Assembly (NCBI GenBank): GCA_964397045.1
Contig: CAYNHF010000016.1
Span: 62,001 to 126,000, forward strand
DNA from: CAYNHF01 sp964397045
GTDB lineage: Bacteria; Actinomycetota; Acidimicrobiia; Spongiisociales; UBA5794
DNA: 64,000 nt
Direction: 5' to 3'
In this document: one piece after another, positions 1-8,645 of the stretch
How positions within the stretch are numbered: the stretch's first letter is position 1
Layout of the letters: each line of letters begins with the position of its first letter
The notes under the pieces: generated by a model
Databases searched by the model: none
Told to the model about the DNA's origin: nothing
What the model saw: the letters and a program-made list of their open reading frames with translations, nothing else
Program-made: the position numbers and the translations under genes

Positions 1-263
1 CCGTCGCCACCCGTCCCGACCACGTCGACAATCGGTTCACCGACGTCGACGGTGACCGCGGCGTCGAGCATGGCCTCGACCAGGCCCGTCATTTCGTCCG
101 CCGTCTCACCCTTCGCCCGAATCGCAACGATGAAGGCCGCGATCTGACCCTCAGTGGCGTCGCCCGACATGATCTCCGCCATCGCGGCGCGGGCTTCTGC
201 TCGGGTCAGGTCGCCACCGCTCATCAGAGTGTCGAGCACCGGAGGCCATTCGAAGTCGGTCAT
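1..263 (-). CDS. trpD: Anthranilate phosphoribosyltransferase, N-terminal part (runs off the window)
   Basis: Partial gene: translating the minus strand from ATG at 263 gives about 87 residues with no stop before the window edge. The helical N-terminal segment is followed by EGQIAAFIVAIRAKGETADE and then by VDVVGTGGDG, the glycine-rich phosphoribosyl-pyrophosphate loop of TrpD. The enzyme joins anthranilate to PRPP in tryptophan synthesis. Thymidine/pyrimidine-nucleoside phosphorylases share this fold and loop, but the spacing and the LVEAMLDAAVTVDV stretch fit TrpD better. The rest of the gene lies to the left of base 1, so later motifs could not be checked. Confidence 0.85.
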   Translation of the reverse strand, partial: MTDFEWPPVLDTLMSGGDLTRAEARAAMAEIMSGDATEGQIAAFIVAIRAKGETADEMTGLVEAMLDAAVTVDVGEPIVDVVGTGGD

Positions 264-339
264 GTCGAGTGACCCTAGTGCGCGGACCAGGGCTCGCGGA
301 GTGCCCTAGGGAGCGCCTCCCGCTGCAGCACGGAACAGC

Positions 340-651
340 TCAGGCGCTGCGTCGCAACAGCTTGCGACGCTGTTTGTCTGTGGTCCCGCCCCAGATACCG
401 AAACGCTCCCGGGCGTCGAGGGCGTACTCCAGACAATCGAGCCGCACCGGGCACGTCCCGCAGATCGCAAGAGCAGAACGGGTCTGGTCCCTGTTGGGTG
501 AAAAGAACAGATCGGGATTGGCATCGCGGCATGCGCCGAACACCATCCAGGGTCGCTCCTCGTTGATCGGAGCGGTCAAGATCTCATAGACCTCGTCGAA
601 AGGGTCCACGTCGATCGCGTCGAGATCGGTCGCTTCGGAGTGTGAGTTCAT
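340..651 (-). CDS. whiB: WhiB-family iron-sulfur transcription factor
   Basis: The 103-residue product has the four cysteines that hold the WhiB [4Fe-4S] cluster: Cys41 in FGACRDANPDLFF, then Cys64, Cys67 and Cys73 in CGTCPVRLDC. The G[IV]WGG turn (residues 85-89) and a basic C-terminal tail (KQRRKLLRR) follow, which is the usual order. WhiB proteins are actinobacterial regulators that sense redox or NO and act with the primary sigma factor. I chose ATG at 651 because the reading frame upstream of it codes for a sequence unlike the family; no strong ribosome site precedes it. The exact WhiB subclass cannot be told from sequence alone. It is transcribed towards trpD but separated from it. Confidence 0.93.
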   Translation of the reverse strand: MNSHSEATDLDAIDVDPFDEVYEILTAPINEERPWMVFGACRDANPDLFFSPNRDQTRSALAICGTCPVRLDCLEYALDARERFGIWGGTTDKQRRKLLRRSA

Positions 652-718
652 TGCTTCGCTGCTCGTTTGGGAGGAGGCAGCCGGTTGCCGCCGCTTCTGG
701 TGGTATGACGCATCACGT

Positions 719-1279
719 GTGAATTCGGTTCCCACCACAAACCCAGAATCCTGGCGACGATCTCGTCCGGCTAGAATCCACTGCCGCCAATGCATATTCG
801 GACCGAAGAGACCGAAGAGGAGTCGCATCCTGCTCTATTTCGCATATACCGCACGCATCGCCCCTGAGCGCATGCAGGCCGCTGCGCCGGGAGCCGAGTT
901 TCAGTTCATCGCGCATCTCCCGGAGTGGCAACTCGACTTCCCGATCGTCGCTGATCCCTGGGTGGGTGCACTCCCGAACGTGAGCCCTGCGAGCGGCAAC
1001 ACGGTCTGGGGAGCGGTATTCGAGGTGCCGGAAGACGATGTGAACTCCCTCGACGAGGCGGAGCGGGCCGAACTGCGGGTTGCCAGCAGTGTCGAGGCGA
1101 TGGATCGCACCGGACGTCGCCACCAGGTCACAGTGCACGTCCACGAGCCGAACGGAACCACGACCAACGGCCACCAGCCATCAGCCGAATATGTGGCGAT
1201 CATGCTCGAGGGCTCGAGGCACTGGAGCCTCCCCGCCGGCTGGATCGCGGGGCTCCAGGAACACCTTCGTCCGGCCTGA
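719..1279 (+). CDS. Gamma-glutamylcyclotransferase-like (GGCT/AIG2 fold) protein; start uncertain
   Basis: The product contains LYFAYTARIAPERM, which corresponds to the YFAYGSNM nucleotide-like loop at the start of GGCT-fold proteins, then VWGAVFEVPEDD and LDEAERAELR, where the family keeps its catalytic glutamate. Such enzymes release 5-oxoproline from gamma-glutamyl amines. In family members YFAY lies three to five residues from the start. Here that point (827-832) has only ATC or CTG, yet a good Shine-Dalgarno AGAGGAG lies at 816-822. The coordinates given use the conventional GTG at 719, but I think translation more likely starts near 830. The glycine-serine of the loop is replaced by Thr-Ala, so activity may differ from true GGCT. 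Confidence 0.7.
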   Translation: MNSVPTTNPESWRRSRPARIHCRQCIFGPKRPKRSRILLYFAYTARIAPERMQAAAPGAEFQFIAHLPEWQLDFPIVADPWVGALPNVSPASGNTVWGAVFEVPEDDVNSLDEAERAELRVASSVEAMDRTGRRHQVTVHVHEPNGTTTNGHQPSAEYVAIMLEGSRHWSLPAGWIAGLQEHLRPA

Positions 1280-1296
1280 ACCAAAGGAACGGCGCT

Positions 1297-1659
1297 CTGC
1301 AACGCATCTCATGGGCGGCGATCGCCGTCGGCGCCATGGCAGCTCTGGGTGGCGCGATGGTGCTGTTCCTCCTGCTCGGCATCGCGGGCGTCATCCGAGA
1401 TGCCAACTCTCTGCTGCTCTTGTTCCTCCAGTTCCTGGCACTCGTAGCCGCGGGCTACGTCGCCGGAAGGCTGGCAGGACGCGACCGGGTGGTGCACGGA
1501 AGCCTTGCCGCCCTCGCCGTGTTCGGGGTGACGTCGCTGATCGGACTCGCGGTGGCGGGCGGCGGGACGTCACTGGTCGCCTTACTGTTCTCCGGGGTGG
1601 TTGCCGCCGTTCTCGGCAGTGCCGGGGGCGCTTTCGCTGAGTGGGGCGCGACGCGCTGA
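1297..1659 (+). CDS. Small four-helix membrane protein (TIGR04086/YrzE-like)
   Basis: The frame codes for a very hydrophobic protein of about 120 residues with four predicted membrane helices, separated by a short basic loop (GRLAGRDRVVHG). The first conventional start is ATG at 1336, which would delete half of the first helix. The upstream in-frame stretch RISWAAIAVGAMAALGG reads like the normal start of these proteins, and CTG at 1297 sits 8-9 bases after AAAGGAA (1282-1288), so I give 1297. It follows the GGCT-like gene by 17 bases and is probably co-transcribed. No function is known to me. Confidence 0.6.
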   Translation: MQRISWAAIAVGAMAALGGAMVLFLLLGIAGVIRDANSLLLLFLQFLALVAAGYVAGRLAGRDRVVHGSLAALAVFGVTSLIGLAVAGGGTSLVALLFSGVVAAVLGSAGGAFAEWGATR

Positions 1660-1718
1660 GCTGATCTCCCGGGCGCAGCAGCGATCCGTGCCCTACGTCC
1701 GCTGCGGTGGTTTCCCGC

Positions 1719-1736
1719 TTGTGAACTTTTTCACAA
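1719..1736. promoter_or_regulatory. 18-bp palindromic operator upstream of the sulfur operon
   Basis: TTGTGAA-CTTT-TTCACAA is a perfect 7-bp inverted repeat with a 4-base spacer, lying 100 bases before the start of the PocR-type regulator gene. The same arms and spacer occur at 28160 and 28735. The central TGAA-N4-TTCA recalls ArsR/SmtB operators, while TGTGA-N6-TCACA equals the CRP/FNR-family consensus, so the binding protein is not settled. Confidence 0.65.
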
Positions 1737-1749
1737 ACAGGGACCAAAG

Positions 1750-1792
1750 CCTCTAATGCGACTTGGCTGGGATGCATAGGTTGCATCAGAGG
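1750..1792. promoter_or_regulatory. Dyad elements in the leader of the sulfur operon
   Basis: Two nested inverted repeats lie between the palindrome and the first gene: CCTCTAATGC at 1750-1759 pairs with GCATCAGAGG at 1783-1792 (9 of 10 positions), and GATGCA (1771-1776) mirrors TGCATC (1782-1787) around TAGGT. They could be the binding site of the adjacent HTH/PocR regulator or an RNA hairpin in the leader. Neither role is proven. Confidence 0.4.
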
Positions 1793-1836
1793 CACCAGAC
1801 GGGTCGAGGCGCTCGACCCAGGAGACAAGATCAACC

Positions 1837-2612
1837 GTGGAAACCCTGCTCACAGCACGAGACATTCAGGAAGCCATTCACGTCGACAAGTCGACGGTCT
1901 ACCGAATGGCGGAGGATGGTCGGCTTCCTGCCATCAAAGTGGGAAGACAGTGGCGCTTCCCCGCCGACCAGGTGGCAGCGGTTCTCGGCATCGAAGTCGG
2001 CCCGCCGGCCCGGCATTCCGAACCTGAAGGCGAGCGTTCCCTCGAAAGCCTGCTGGTTCCCGAAGCAGTGCAGACCATCGCCGACCTCGTTGCCGACCTC
2101 TTCGGCCTCATGGCCGTCGTGACCGACATGGACGGAAATCCGCTGACCAGCGTCGCCAACCCTTGCGGCTTCTACGAGTACCTCCAGCAGGGGTCGGCAA
2201 CCGCAGAACATTGCATCGAAGGCTGGAAGCAGCTCGGCGCCACGCCGGACATCGATGCCACGTTTCTGCCCAGCCACCTCGGGTTCCTCTGCGCCCGTAC
2301 ATTCGTCCGGGTTGACCGGTCCCTGGTCGGGATGGTGATCGTGGGAGGACTGGCCCCCCTCGAGTGGCCACCCGGACCCGAGGAGGTGGCTCGCATCGCA
2401 GGCGATACCGGCCTGGACCCGGCAGGAATCGCAGCGCATGCCTCCGAGGTGTACGACCTGGGTCAGGACGACCAGGACCGCATCCTCGGGCTGCTACCTC
2501 GCATCGCAGACTTGATTTCACACCTGGCAGCGGCCCGGAGCCATCTGCTATCCCGCTTCGACGAGATCGCCAACCTGGCTGATCCCGCCATGCACAACCA
2601 AAGGAGCAACCC

Positions 2613-2616
<4 letters not shown>
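1837..2616 (+). CDS. Excisionase-type HTH regulator with PocR sensory domain
   Basis: The first 55 residues form a MerR/excisionase-type helix-turn-helix (LTARDIQEAIHVDKSTVYRM then LPAIKVGRQWRFP). Residues about 70-210 resemble the PocR ligand-binding domain, with its spaced cysteines (NPCGFYEY, EHCIEGW, FLCARTF) and the VGMVIVGGLAP strand. PocR domains bind small hydrocarbon-like ligands or act as redox sensors in known regulators. The gene starts with GTG at 1837 behind AGGAG (1820-1824) and overlaps the next gene by four bases (ATGA at 2613). It is the first gene of the sulfur operon and so probably controls it. The Cys residues could allow sulfur or metal sensing; that is inference. Confidence 0.82.
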
Positions 2617-3850
<1,234 letters not shown>

Positions 3851-3854
<4 letters not shown>

Positions 3855-4633
3855 CGACCCTCCTGCCGGACCGCGACCTGTCGCTCGAAGACAAGGTGGA
3901 TTTGCTCGCAGAGCAGGTCGCGTTTCTCGCTGAAGAGGCGATCATCGCCCGCCGTCGCCGTGAGGAGTGGGACGAGTTGCGCGAGGATCTGACACCGATT
4001 GCCGCCGAGGCGATGGCGTATGCGAGTCGCGAGCTAGACGAGATCAGCAGCGAAGCAGACCTGGCCGACGTGGCCTCTCTCGCCCGCCAACTCACTCGAA
4101 GTGCGAACACCATCGAGCGCTCGCTGCGAACCCTCGACGCACTGAACGACCTCGCCACCGACCTGGTGCCGGTCACCTCCGAGGTCATGACGAAAGCGAC
4201 ATCCATGCTCGAAGCTGCCGAAGCTGCGGGCTATTTCAGCTTCGCCAAAAGTGGACTCGGTGTAGTGGACCGGGTCGTCACGTCATTCTCGCAGGAGGAC
4301 GTCGATCGGCTCGGCGACAACGTGGTGTCGATCCTGGAGATGGTCAAGGAACTCACGCAGCCGGAGATGGTGGCGCTGTTCAGCCGCATGATCGAAGCGA
4401 TCGAACGCCAGCAGCAGGCCGTCGAAGACGAACCTGAGGAGCCACCAAGCCTCTGGCAGCTGGCCAAGCAGGCACGCGATCCCGACGTGCGCCGCGGCAT
4501 GGGCCGTGCCTTGAGCACGCTCAGAGCCGTCTCTGCCGAGACCAGCCCTTCCCAGAAGGCTCCAGCCCAGAATCAGACGAAGCCGCAGCAACCTGAAAAC
4601 CCGAACAACACAACTGAGAAAGGAGCCGGATGA
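3851..4633 (+). CDS. DUF1641 domain protein
   Basis: ATG at 3851 overlaps the stop of the SQR-like gene (ATGA). The 260-residue product is helical and acidic; its centre (about residues 100-190: DLVPVTSEVMTKATSMLEAA, then SGLGVVDRVVTSF and ILEMVKELTQPEMVALF) is the DUF1641 pattern. DUF1641 proteins are known next to heterodisulfide-reductase-like, formate-dehydrogenase and SQR genes, and are thought to be accessory or docking proteins; no activity is established. The C-terminal tail of about 50 residues is Gln/Pro/Asn-rich and probably disordered. Its place between the SQR and the DsrC-like carrier suggests it links the flavoprotein to sulfur transfer (inference). Confidence 0.82.
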
Positions 4634-4947
4634 TGCCGGTGACAACGATTGCCGGACATGAGGTCCACGTCGACGACGAAGGGTTCATGACCGAATACAA
4701 CGAGTGGGATGATGAGATCGGCACTGCACTGGCGGGCAACATCGGGCTCGAACTGACCGAGGACCATTGGACGACCATCAAGTTCCTGCGTGACGACTAC
4801 GCCGATCAGGGCACAACCGCAACGCTAAGGCGGGTCTCCACGGTCGGCGGCATACCGACGAAGCAACTCTTCACACTCTTCCCGAAGAAGCCCGCCAAGA
4901 AGATGGCGTACGTTTCCGGCCTTCCGAAGCCAGTCGGCTGCGTCTAA
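4630..4947 (+). CDS. DsrC/TusE-family sulfur carrier with a single C-terminal cysteine
   Basis: The 105-residue product ends in GLPKPVGCV, the hallmark C-terminal arm of DsrC/TusE proteins, and carries the family core (DEGFMTEYNEWDDEIGTALA and LTEDHWTTIKFLRDDY). The penultimate cysteine accepts a persulfide. Dissimilatory DsrC has a second cysteine 11 residues earlier; here that place is alanine (KKMAYVSG), so the protein looks like the one-cysteine TusE/RspA type and cannot form the internal trisulfide loop. It overlaps the preceding stop (ATGATG at 4630; the second ATG at 4633 is equally possible, with AAAGGAG at 4618-4624). It probably relays sulfur between the SQR-like enzyme and the DsrE-like protein. 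Confidence 0.88.
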   Translation: MMPVTTIAGHEVHVDDEGFMTEYNEWDDEIGTALAGNIGLELTEDHWTTIKFLRDDYADQGTTATLRRVSTVGGIPTKQLFTLFPKKPAKKMAYVSGLPKPVGCV

Positions 4948-4971
4948 CGCCATTCGAGAAAGGACTCACAA

Positions 4972-5511
4972 ATGACAGCCACCACCAGCGAAGCCACAAG
5001 CGTCGTCCCCGACTTTGGTGATGAGAGCGGCGGCGATCGCAAGATCGCGTTCATCTGCTCGAAAGGTAATCTCGACATGGCCTACCCGGCCTTGATCATG
5101 GCCAACGGTGCCCTCGGCGAGGGGATCGAGACCCATCTTTTCTTCACCTTTTGGGGGATGGACATGATCAACAAGAAGACGGTCGATCACCTCGAGTTCA
5201 CCATGCTGGGCAACACGGCCATGCACATGCCGGGCAAGTCCGGGCACATGTGGCAAGGCCTCGGGGGCATGCCCGGTATGACGAAATACGCGACCAAGAT
5301 GATGAAAGAACAGATCGCGGGTGTCGATGTCCCCGAGGTTGGCGAGTTCCTCACCATGCTGCACGATATGGGCGCCCAGTTGTGGGCCTGCCAGATGTCG
5401 GTCGACATGATGGGGCTTTCCAAGGACGACATGATCGACGAGGTTGAGGACATCATCAACGTGACGACCTTCATGGAACTATCCGAAGACGCCCAGATCA
5501 TCTTCGTGTAG
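4972..5511 (+). CDS. DsrE2/DrsE-type sulfur-transfer protein, methionine-rich
   Basis: Residues 22-60 (KIAFICSKGNLDMAYPALIM then HLFFTFWGMDMI) and WACQMSVDMMGL near residue 140 are the two conserved parts of DsrE2-like proteins. The cysteine of the second motif is the probable persulfide carrier. Twenty of 179 residues are methionine, many in the central loop, which is a known tendency of this subfamily. The gene follows the DsrC-like gene by 24 bases with AAAGGA as ribosome site. It is the last gene before a strong hairpin. The likely job is cytoplasmic sulfur trafficking downstream of sulfide or thiosulfate oxidation. Confidence 0.87.
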   Translation: MTATTSEATSVVPDFGDESGGDRKIAFICSKGNLDMAYPALIMANGALGEGIETHLFFTFWGMDMINKKTVDHLEFTMLGNTAMHMPGKSGHMWQGLGGMPGMTKYATKMMKEQIAGVDVPEVGEFLTMLHDMGAQLWACQMSVDMMGLSKDDMIDEVEDIINVTTFMELSEDAQIIFV

Positions 5512-5530
5512 CCATCCCGATCCATGCTGA

Positions 5531-5565
5531 CGATGACCGGCGGGTCCCCTCCCCGCCGGTCATCG
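5531..5565 (+). terminator. Hairpin ending the sulfur operon
   Basis: A perfect 14-bp stem (CGATGACCGGCGGG with CCCGCCGGTCATCG) surrounds a 7-base loop 19 bases after the stop of the DsrE2-like gene. There is no clear T run, as is common in high-GC actinobacteria. Confidence 0.75.
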
Positions 5566-5642
5566 GCGCGCGGTGACTAGTTACTTCGTGTGTAGATAGA
5601 ACCACCCTCGGCACCCCCTCCGGGACGCCGATATCAAGAGGG

Positions 5643-7130
5643 ATGGCTCGCTCAGCCCCCCAGGGAGAAGGACGCGCCTGGCGACGTTGGACCGCTCTCG
5701 TCGCCGGAGTAGTCGTGGTCGCCGTAGCTCTTTCGGCTGCCTTCATCTTCGCGGGCACTGGCAGTACCCGCCGCATCGCCGAGAGTTCCCGCGACCTGCA
5801 TTGGACGAACACTGCGGCGGCCACCGCCTCGACCCTGCGAGCGGCCCTGTCGCAGGCAATCGTCTTCGCGGTTGATCGAGAACTCGGGGTCGCCACAGAC
5901 GAAGCGGCCGCAGCTGCCGCCACGGAAGCAGCGAGGCACACCGAGTCGTTCTCGATCTGGATGGATGAACCCTCCGCCGCGCGTCCACTGACCGACCTCG
6001 ATCTCGTCGTGGCCCTCGCAACGACCCAGACCACCGCAGATGCAGTCGTCGGCAAGCTGGCCCAACGCGACGTGCTGGGAGCAGATGCGGCGTTTGCCGA
6101 CGAGTTCGACCCCGCATATCGCAACGCAATCGCCCTGCTTGCGGCAGCGCAGCAGACCCTGGCAGACGAGATCGTGGCTGCAGAGAGCGTCGCCGGAAGG
6201 ATCGATTCGGGGACCCGTCTCCTCGTGACTCTCTTGATTCCCGTGGCGGCCATCCTGTTCTATCGCCGGCTCGCCAAACGCGAACTGCGGCGTCGCAGCC
6301 TGGCAATGGATGCAAAGCTGGAAGCCGAGCGTGAACTCGGCAGGGCCAAGGACGACTTCATCGCCGGCATAAGCCACGAACTCCGTACCCCGCTGACGAG
6401 CATCTACGGCTTCTCGGAGTATCTCCTCGACCACAGTTCGGTTGACCCTACCGAGGCAGATGAGTTGATCGGGCTGATCAATCGTGAATCAGTCGACCTC
6501 TCCAGAATGGTGGAGGATCTACTGACGGCAGGCCGGCTCGACGCGGACGCACTCTCTTTCGACATCGAGCCGGTGTCTGTCATCACCGAAATCAACCAGG
6601 TGCTGGCGCCCCTGCAGCGAAATGGTCACGACATCCGGGTGCTCGGTCACAACCAGGTAGCCATGGCGGACCGGGCCAGGCTTCACCAGGTGATGCGGAA
6701 TCTCGTGTCGAACGCCGTCAAACACGGAGGCCCGCGAGTCGAGGTGAGCCTGGCAGCAGATGACTCCACGGTCGCCATCAGCGTGTCAGACAACGGCGCA
6801 GGTGTCACAGCAGGCATGGAAGACCGGCTCTTCGAACGATTCACCCATGAGGGCGACTCTTCGTTGTTGGCGGGAAGTGTGGGACTTGGCCTTTCGATCG
6901 CGCGCACGCTCGCCCACGGCATGAACGGCAACATCGTCTATGAGCCCGCACCAGGCTGGACCACGTTCACGCTCACGCTCCGCAAGGCGCCCCAGGGAGC
7001 CGTCGTCGACCTGCCAACGGGGCGCGAGCTATACAACACCGAGTTGGCGGAGGTCGACGTGGTGCAACTGGAGGAGCCGCGGCACACAGCACCCCAGGCA
7101 CCTCACCCGATGAGCTTCGACCATGGCTAG
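5643..7130 (+). CDS. Membrane sensor histidine kinase
   Basis: The 495-residue product has a first membrane helix at about 17-37, an extracytoplasmic helical region of about 150 residues, a second helix at about 191-207, a HisKA domain with the phospho-acceptor His245 in SHELRTPLTSIYG, and a HATPase_c domain with RNLVSNAVKHGG (N box), SDNGAGV (G1) and GLGLSIART (G2). It would autophosphorylate and pass phosphate to a response regulator, but none is adjacent on this strand; the nearest is the receiver/PAS protein at 8646-9458. It overlaps the next gene by eight bases, so the two are probably co-translated. The signal is unknown. Confidence 0.92.
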   Translation: MARSAPQGEGRAWRRWTALVAGVVVVAVALSAAFIFAGTGSTRRIAESSRDLHWTNTAAATASTLRAALSQAIVFAVDRELGVATDEAAAAAATEAARHTESFSIWMDEPSAARPLTDLDLVVALATTQTTADAVVGKLAQRDVLGADAAFADEFDPAYRNAIALLAAAQQTLADEIVAAESVAGRIDSGTRLLVTLLIPVAAILFYRRLAKRELRRRSLAMDAKLEAERELGRAKDDFIAGISHELRTPLTSIYGFSEYLLDHSSVDPTEADELIGLINRESVDLSRMVEDLLTAGRLDADALSFDIEPVSVITEINQVLAPLQRNGHDIRVLGHNQVAMADRARLHQVMRNLVSNAVKHGGPRVEVSLAADDSTVAISVSDNGAGVTAGMEDRLFERFTHEGDSSLLAGSVGLGLSIARTLAHGMNGNIVYEPAPGWTTFTLTLRKAPQGAVVDLPTGRELYNTELAEVDVVQLEEPRHTAPQAPHPMSFDHG

Positions 7131-8184
7131 GCGCACAGCAATCGTGTTGACAATCTGGGCCCTCTGGTCGCTCTGGATCACCACAGCCGTCGGTCTGGCG
7201 GACGACACGACCGAGCTCAACTTCCGCGATGAGTTCAACTCCATTACCTACTCCGGCAACGACGGGACTAACGACTTCTCCTGGAAATGGGAAGAGCGCG
7301 GTGACGACGGGGGTCCGGTCGGCGGCCTCATTCGCGTTGCCTCCTCCGGGTGTTCAGGGAACTGCCTCACAATCGGCGGAGACGGCGCCTACCTGGAGAC
7401 CGTCAGCATCAGCAGGCTCGCAGACGCGCGGGAAGCGAGCAGCTTGCGACTGACCTACGAATACCGCATCGACACCGAGGACTTCACCAGTTCCGGCGGG
7501 GTTCGAGTCATGGTGTCGAGCGATGCAGGGCAGACCTGGTCCTCCGTGAGGTACTACCCCATCGCCAAGAGCAAGGATCAGGGAACAACGGTATCCGCCG
7601 ACATCTCTGGTCTGGCATCATCTCAGCTCATGATCGGCTTCTTCGGGGTCGGCTCCGCCACCGGGCACATATCGTTCGACAACATCGAAATCAGCGGCAC
7701 CGTGCCTCCCCCGGCTACGACCAGTACTGCCCCGACGACGACCACGACCACCACGACGACCACCACAGTCGCCACCTCGACAACCCTCCCTCCGACGACC
7801 ACAACGGTTCCGCCGCGGACCTCCACCACCACGTCCACAACCCTCCCTCCGACGACCACAACCACCACAGTCGCCTTGTCGGCTACCGCAACCACGACTG
7901 CGGGGGGCGCCGAATCGCAGAATCAAGCTGATCTGATCGCGGCAGGGTCCCGCTACACGGAAAAGGCGGACCTGATGACCACCGAGGTGGACACACCCAC
8001 CGCAGCCGCGGACAGCAGCGAACCGCAGCCCATCTCGGCGTCGCCCATCGAACATGCAACCACCGGCATCACCATCGCTGCGTCGACCCTGCGGACCAAT
8101 GCGCTTGCCGCCTTTGTCCTCGGCATATTGATCGCGCTCCTCGCCCTCCGCGGACTGTCCCGCTTCGACGACAAGGACGCCTGA
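7123..8184 (+). CDS. Surface protein with beta-sandwich domain, Thr-rich linker and C-terminal anchor helix
   Basis: The start lies inside the kinase gene's last codons. The product has a signal peptide (1-26), a globular domain of about 170 residues (NFRDEFNSITYSGNDGTNDF, then VMVSSDAGQTWSSVRYYP and FDNIEISG) that resembles the jelly-roll modules seen in carbohydrate-binding or MAM-like proteins, a long Thr/Pro linker at about 200-265, and a C-terminal hydrophobic helix (AFVLGILIALLALRGL) with a charged end. One cysteine pair (SGCSGNC) is present. Coupling to the kinase suggests it is a ligand-sensing or wall-linked partner, but that is inference. The Thr codon repeats make this DNA locally repetitive. 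Confidence 0.75.
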   Translation: MARRTAIVLTIWALWSLWITTAVGLADDTTELNFRDEFNSITYSGNDGTNDFSWKWEERGDDGGPVGGLIRVASSGCSGNCLTIGGDGAYLETVSISRLADAREASSLRLTYEYRIDTEDFTSSGGVRVMVSSDAGQTWSSVRYYPIAKSKDQGTTVSADISGLASSQLMIGFFGVGSATGHISFDNIEISGTVPPPATTSTAPTTTTTTTTTTTVATSTTLPPTTTTVPPRTSTTTSTTLPPTTTTTTVALSATATTTAGGAESQNQADLIAAGSRYTEKADLMTTEVDTPTAAADSSEPQPISASPIEHATTGITIAASTLRTNALAAFVLGILIALLALRGLSRFDDKDA

Positions 8185-8264
8185 GTCGGCTGCACTCAGC
8201 CGCCTCGGACCCCCGCATGCGTAATCAGCGCACTACGCCGCGCCCCAAAACGAGTAGCTTGGAG

Positions 8265-8617
8265 GCGCGAGCCGGGGAGATGACCGCGGCCGGCACAACC
8301 GGCTGAGGAAAGTCCGGACTCCACAGGGCAGGATGCTGGATAACGTCCAGGCGGGGAAACCCGACGGAAAGTGCAACAGAGAGCAGACCGCCGATGGCCC
8401 GCGAGGGCACAGGCAAGGGTGAAACGGTGGTGTAAGAGACCACCAGCGCCCTGGGTGACCAGGGCGGCTCGGTAAACCCCATTCGGAGCAAGGCCAAGCA
8501 GGAACAGGATTGCCCGTCCGTCACATTCCAGGTAGGCCGCACGAGCTCGACCGGTAACGGCGAGCCCAGATAGATGGTCATCCTTCGACAGAATCCGGCT
8601 TACACCCCGGCTCGCAC
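8265..8617 (+). ncRNA. rnpB: RNase P RNA, bacterial type A
   Basis: GCGAGCCGGGG at 8267-8277 pairs with CCCCGGCTCGC at 8605-8615, forming helix P1. Between them stand the conserved blocks in order: GAGGAAAGTCCGGACTCC near 8307, the GGGTGAAACGGTG and AGAGACCACC region near 8420-8442, GGCTCGGTAAACCCC near 8466, and AGATAGATGGTCATCC with ACAGAATCCGGCTTACA at the 3' side. This RNA is the catalytic subunit of the enzyme that trims tRNA 5' ends. The ends given follow the P1 helix and may be off by a few bases. The lack of an overlapping sensible protein supports the call. Confidence 0.96.
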
Positions 8618-8645
8618 CCTCCGAGGTGAAGCCAGGAGGCCGGTG

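Noticed and set aside
7735..7880. ACC/ACG triplet repeats as a mobile or structural element
   Set aside because: They code for the Thr-rich linker of a surface protein, which is a common source of such repeats.
8185..8264. Possible small gene or promoter motif before rnpB
   Set aside because: Only a 6-bp hairpin (CGGCTG...CAGCCG) is visible; no consensus promoter or coding frame could be supported.
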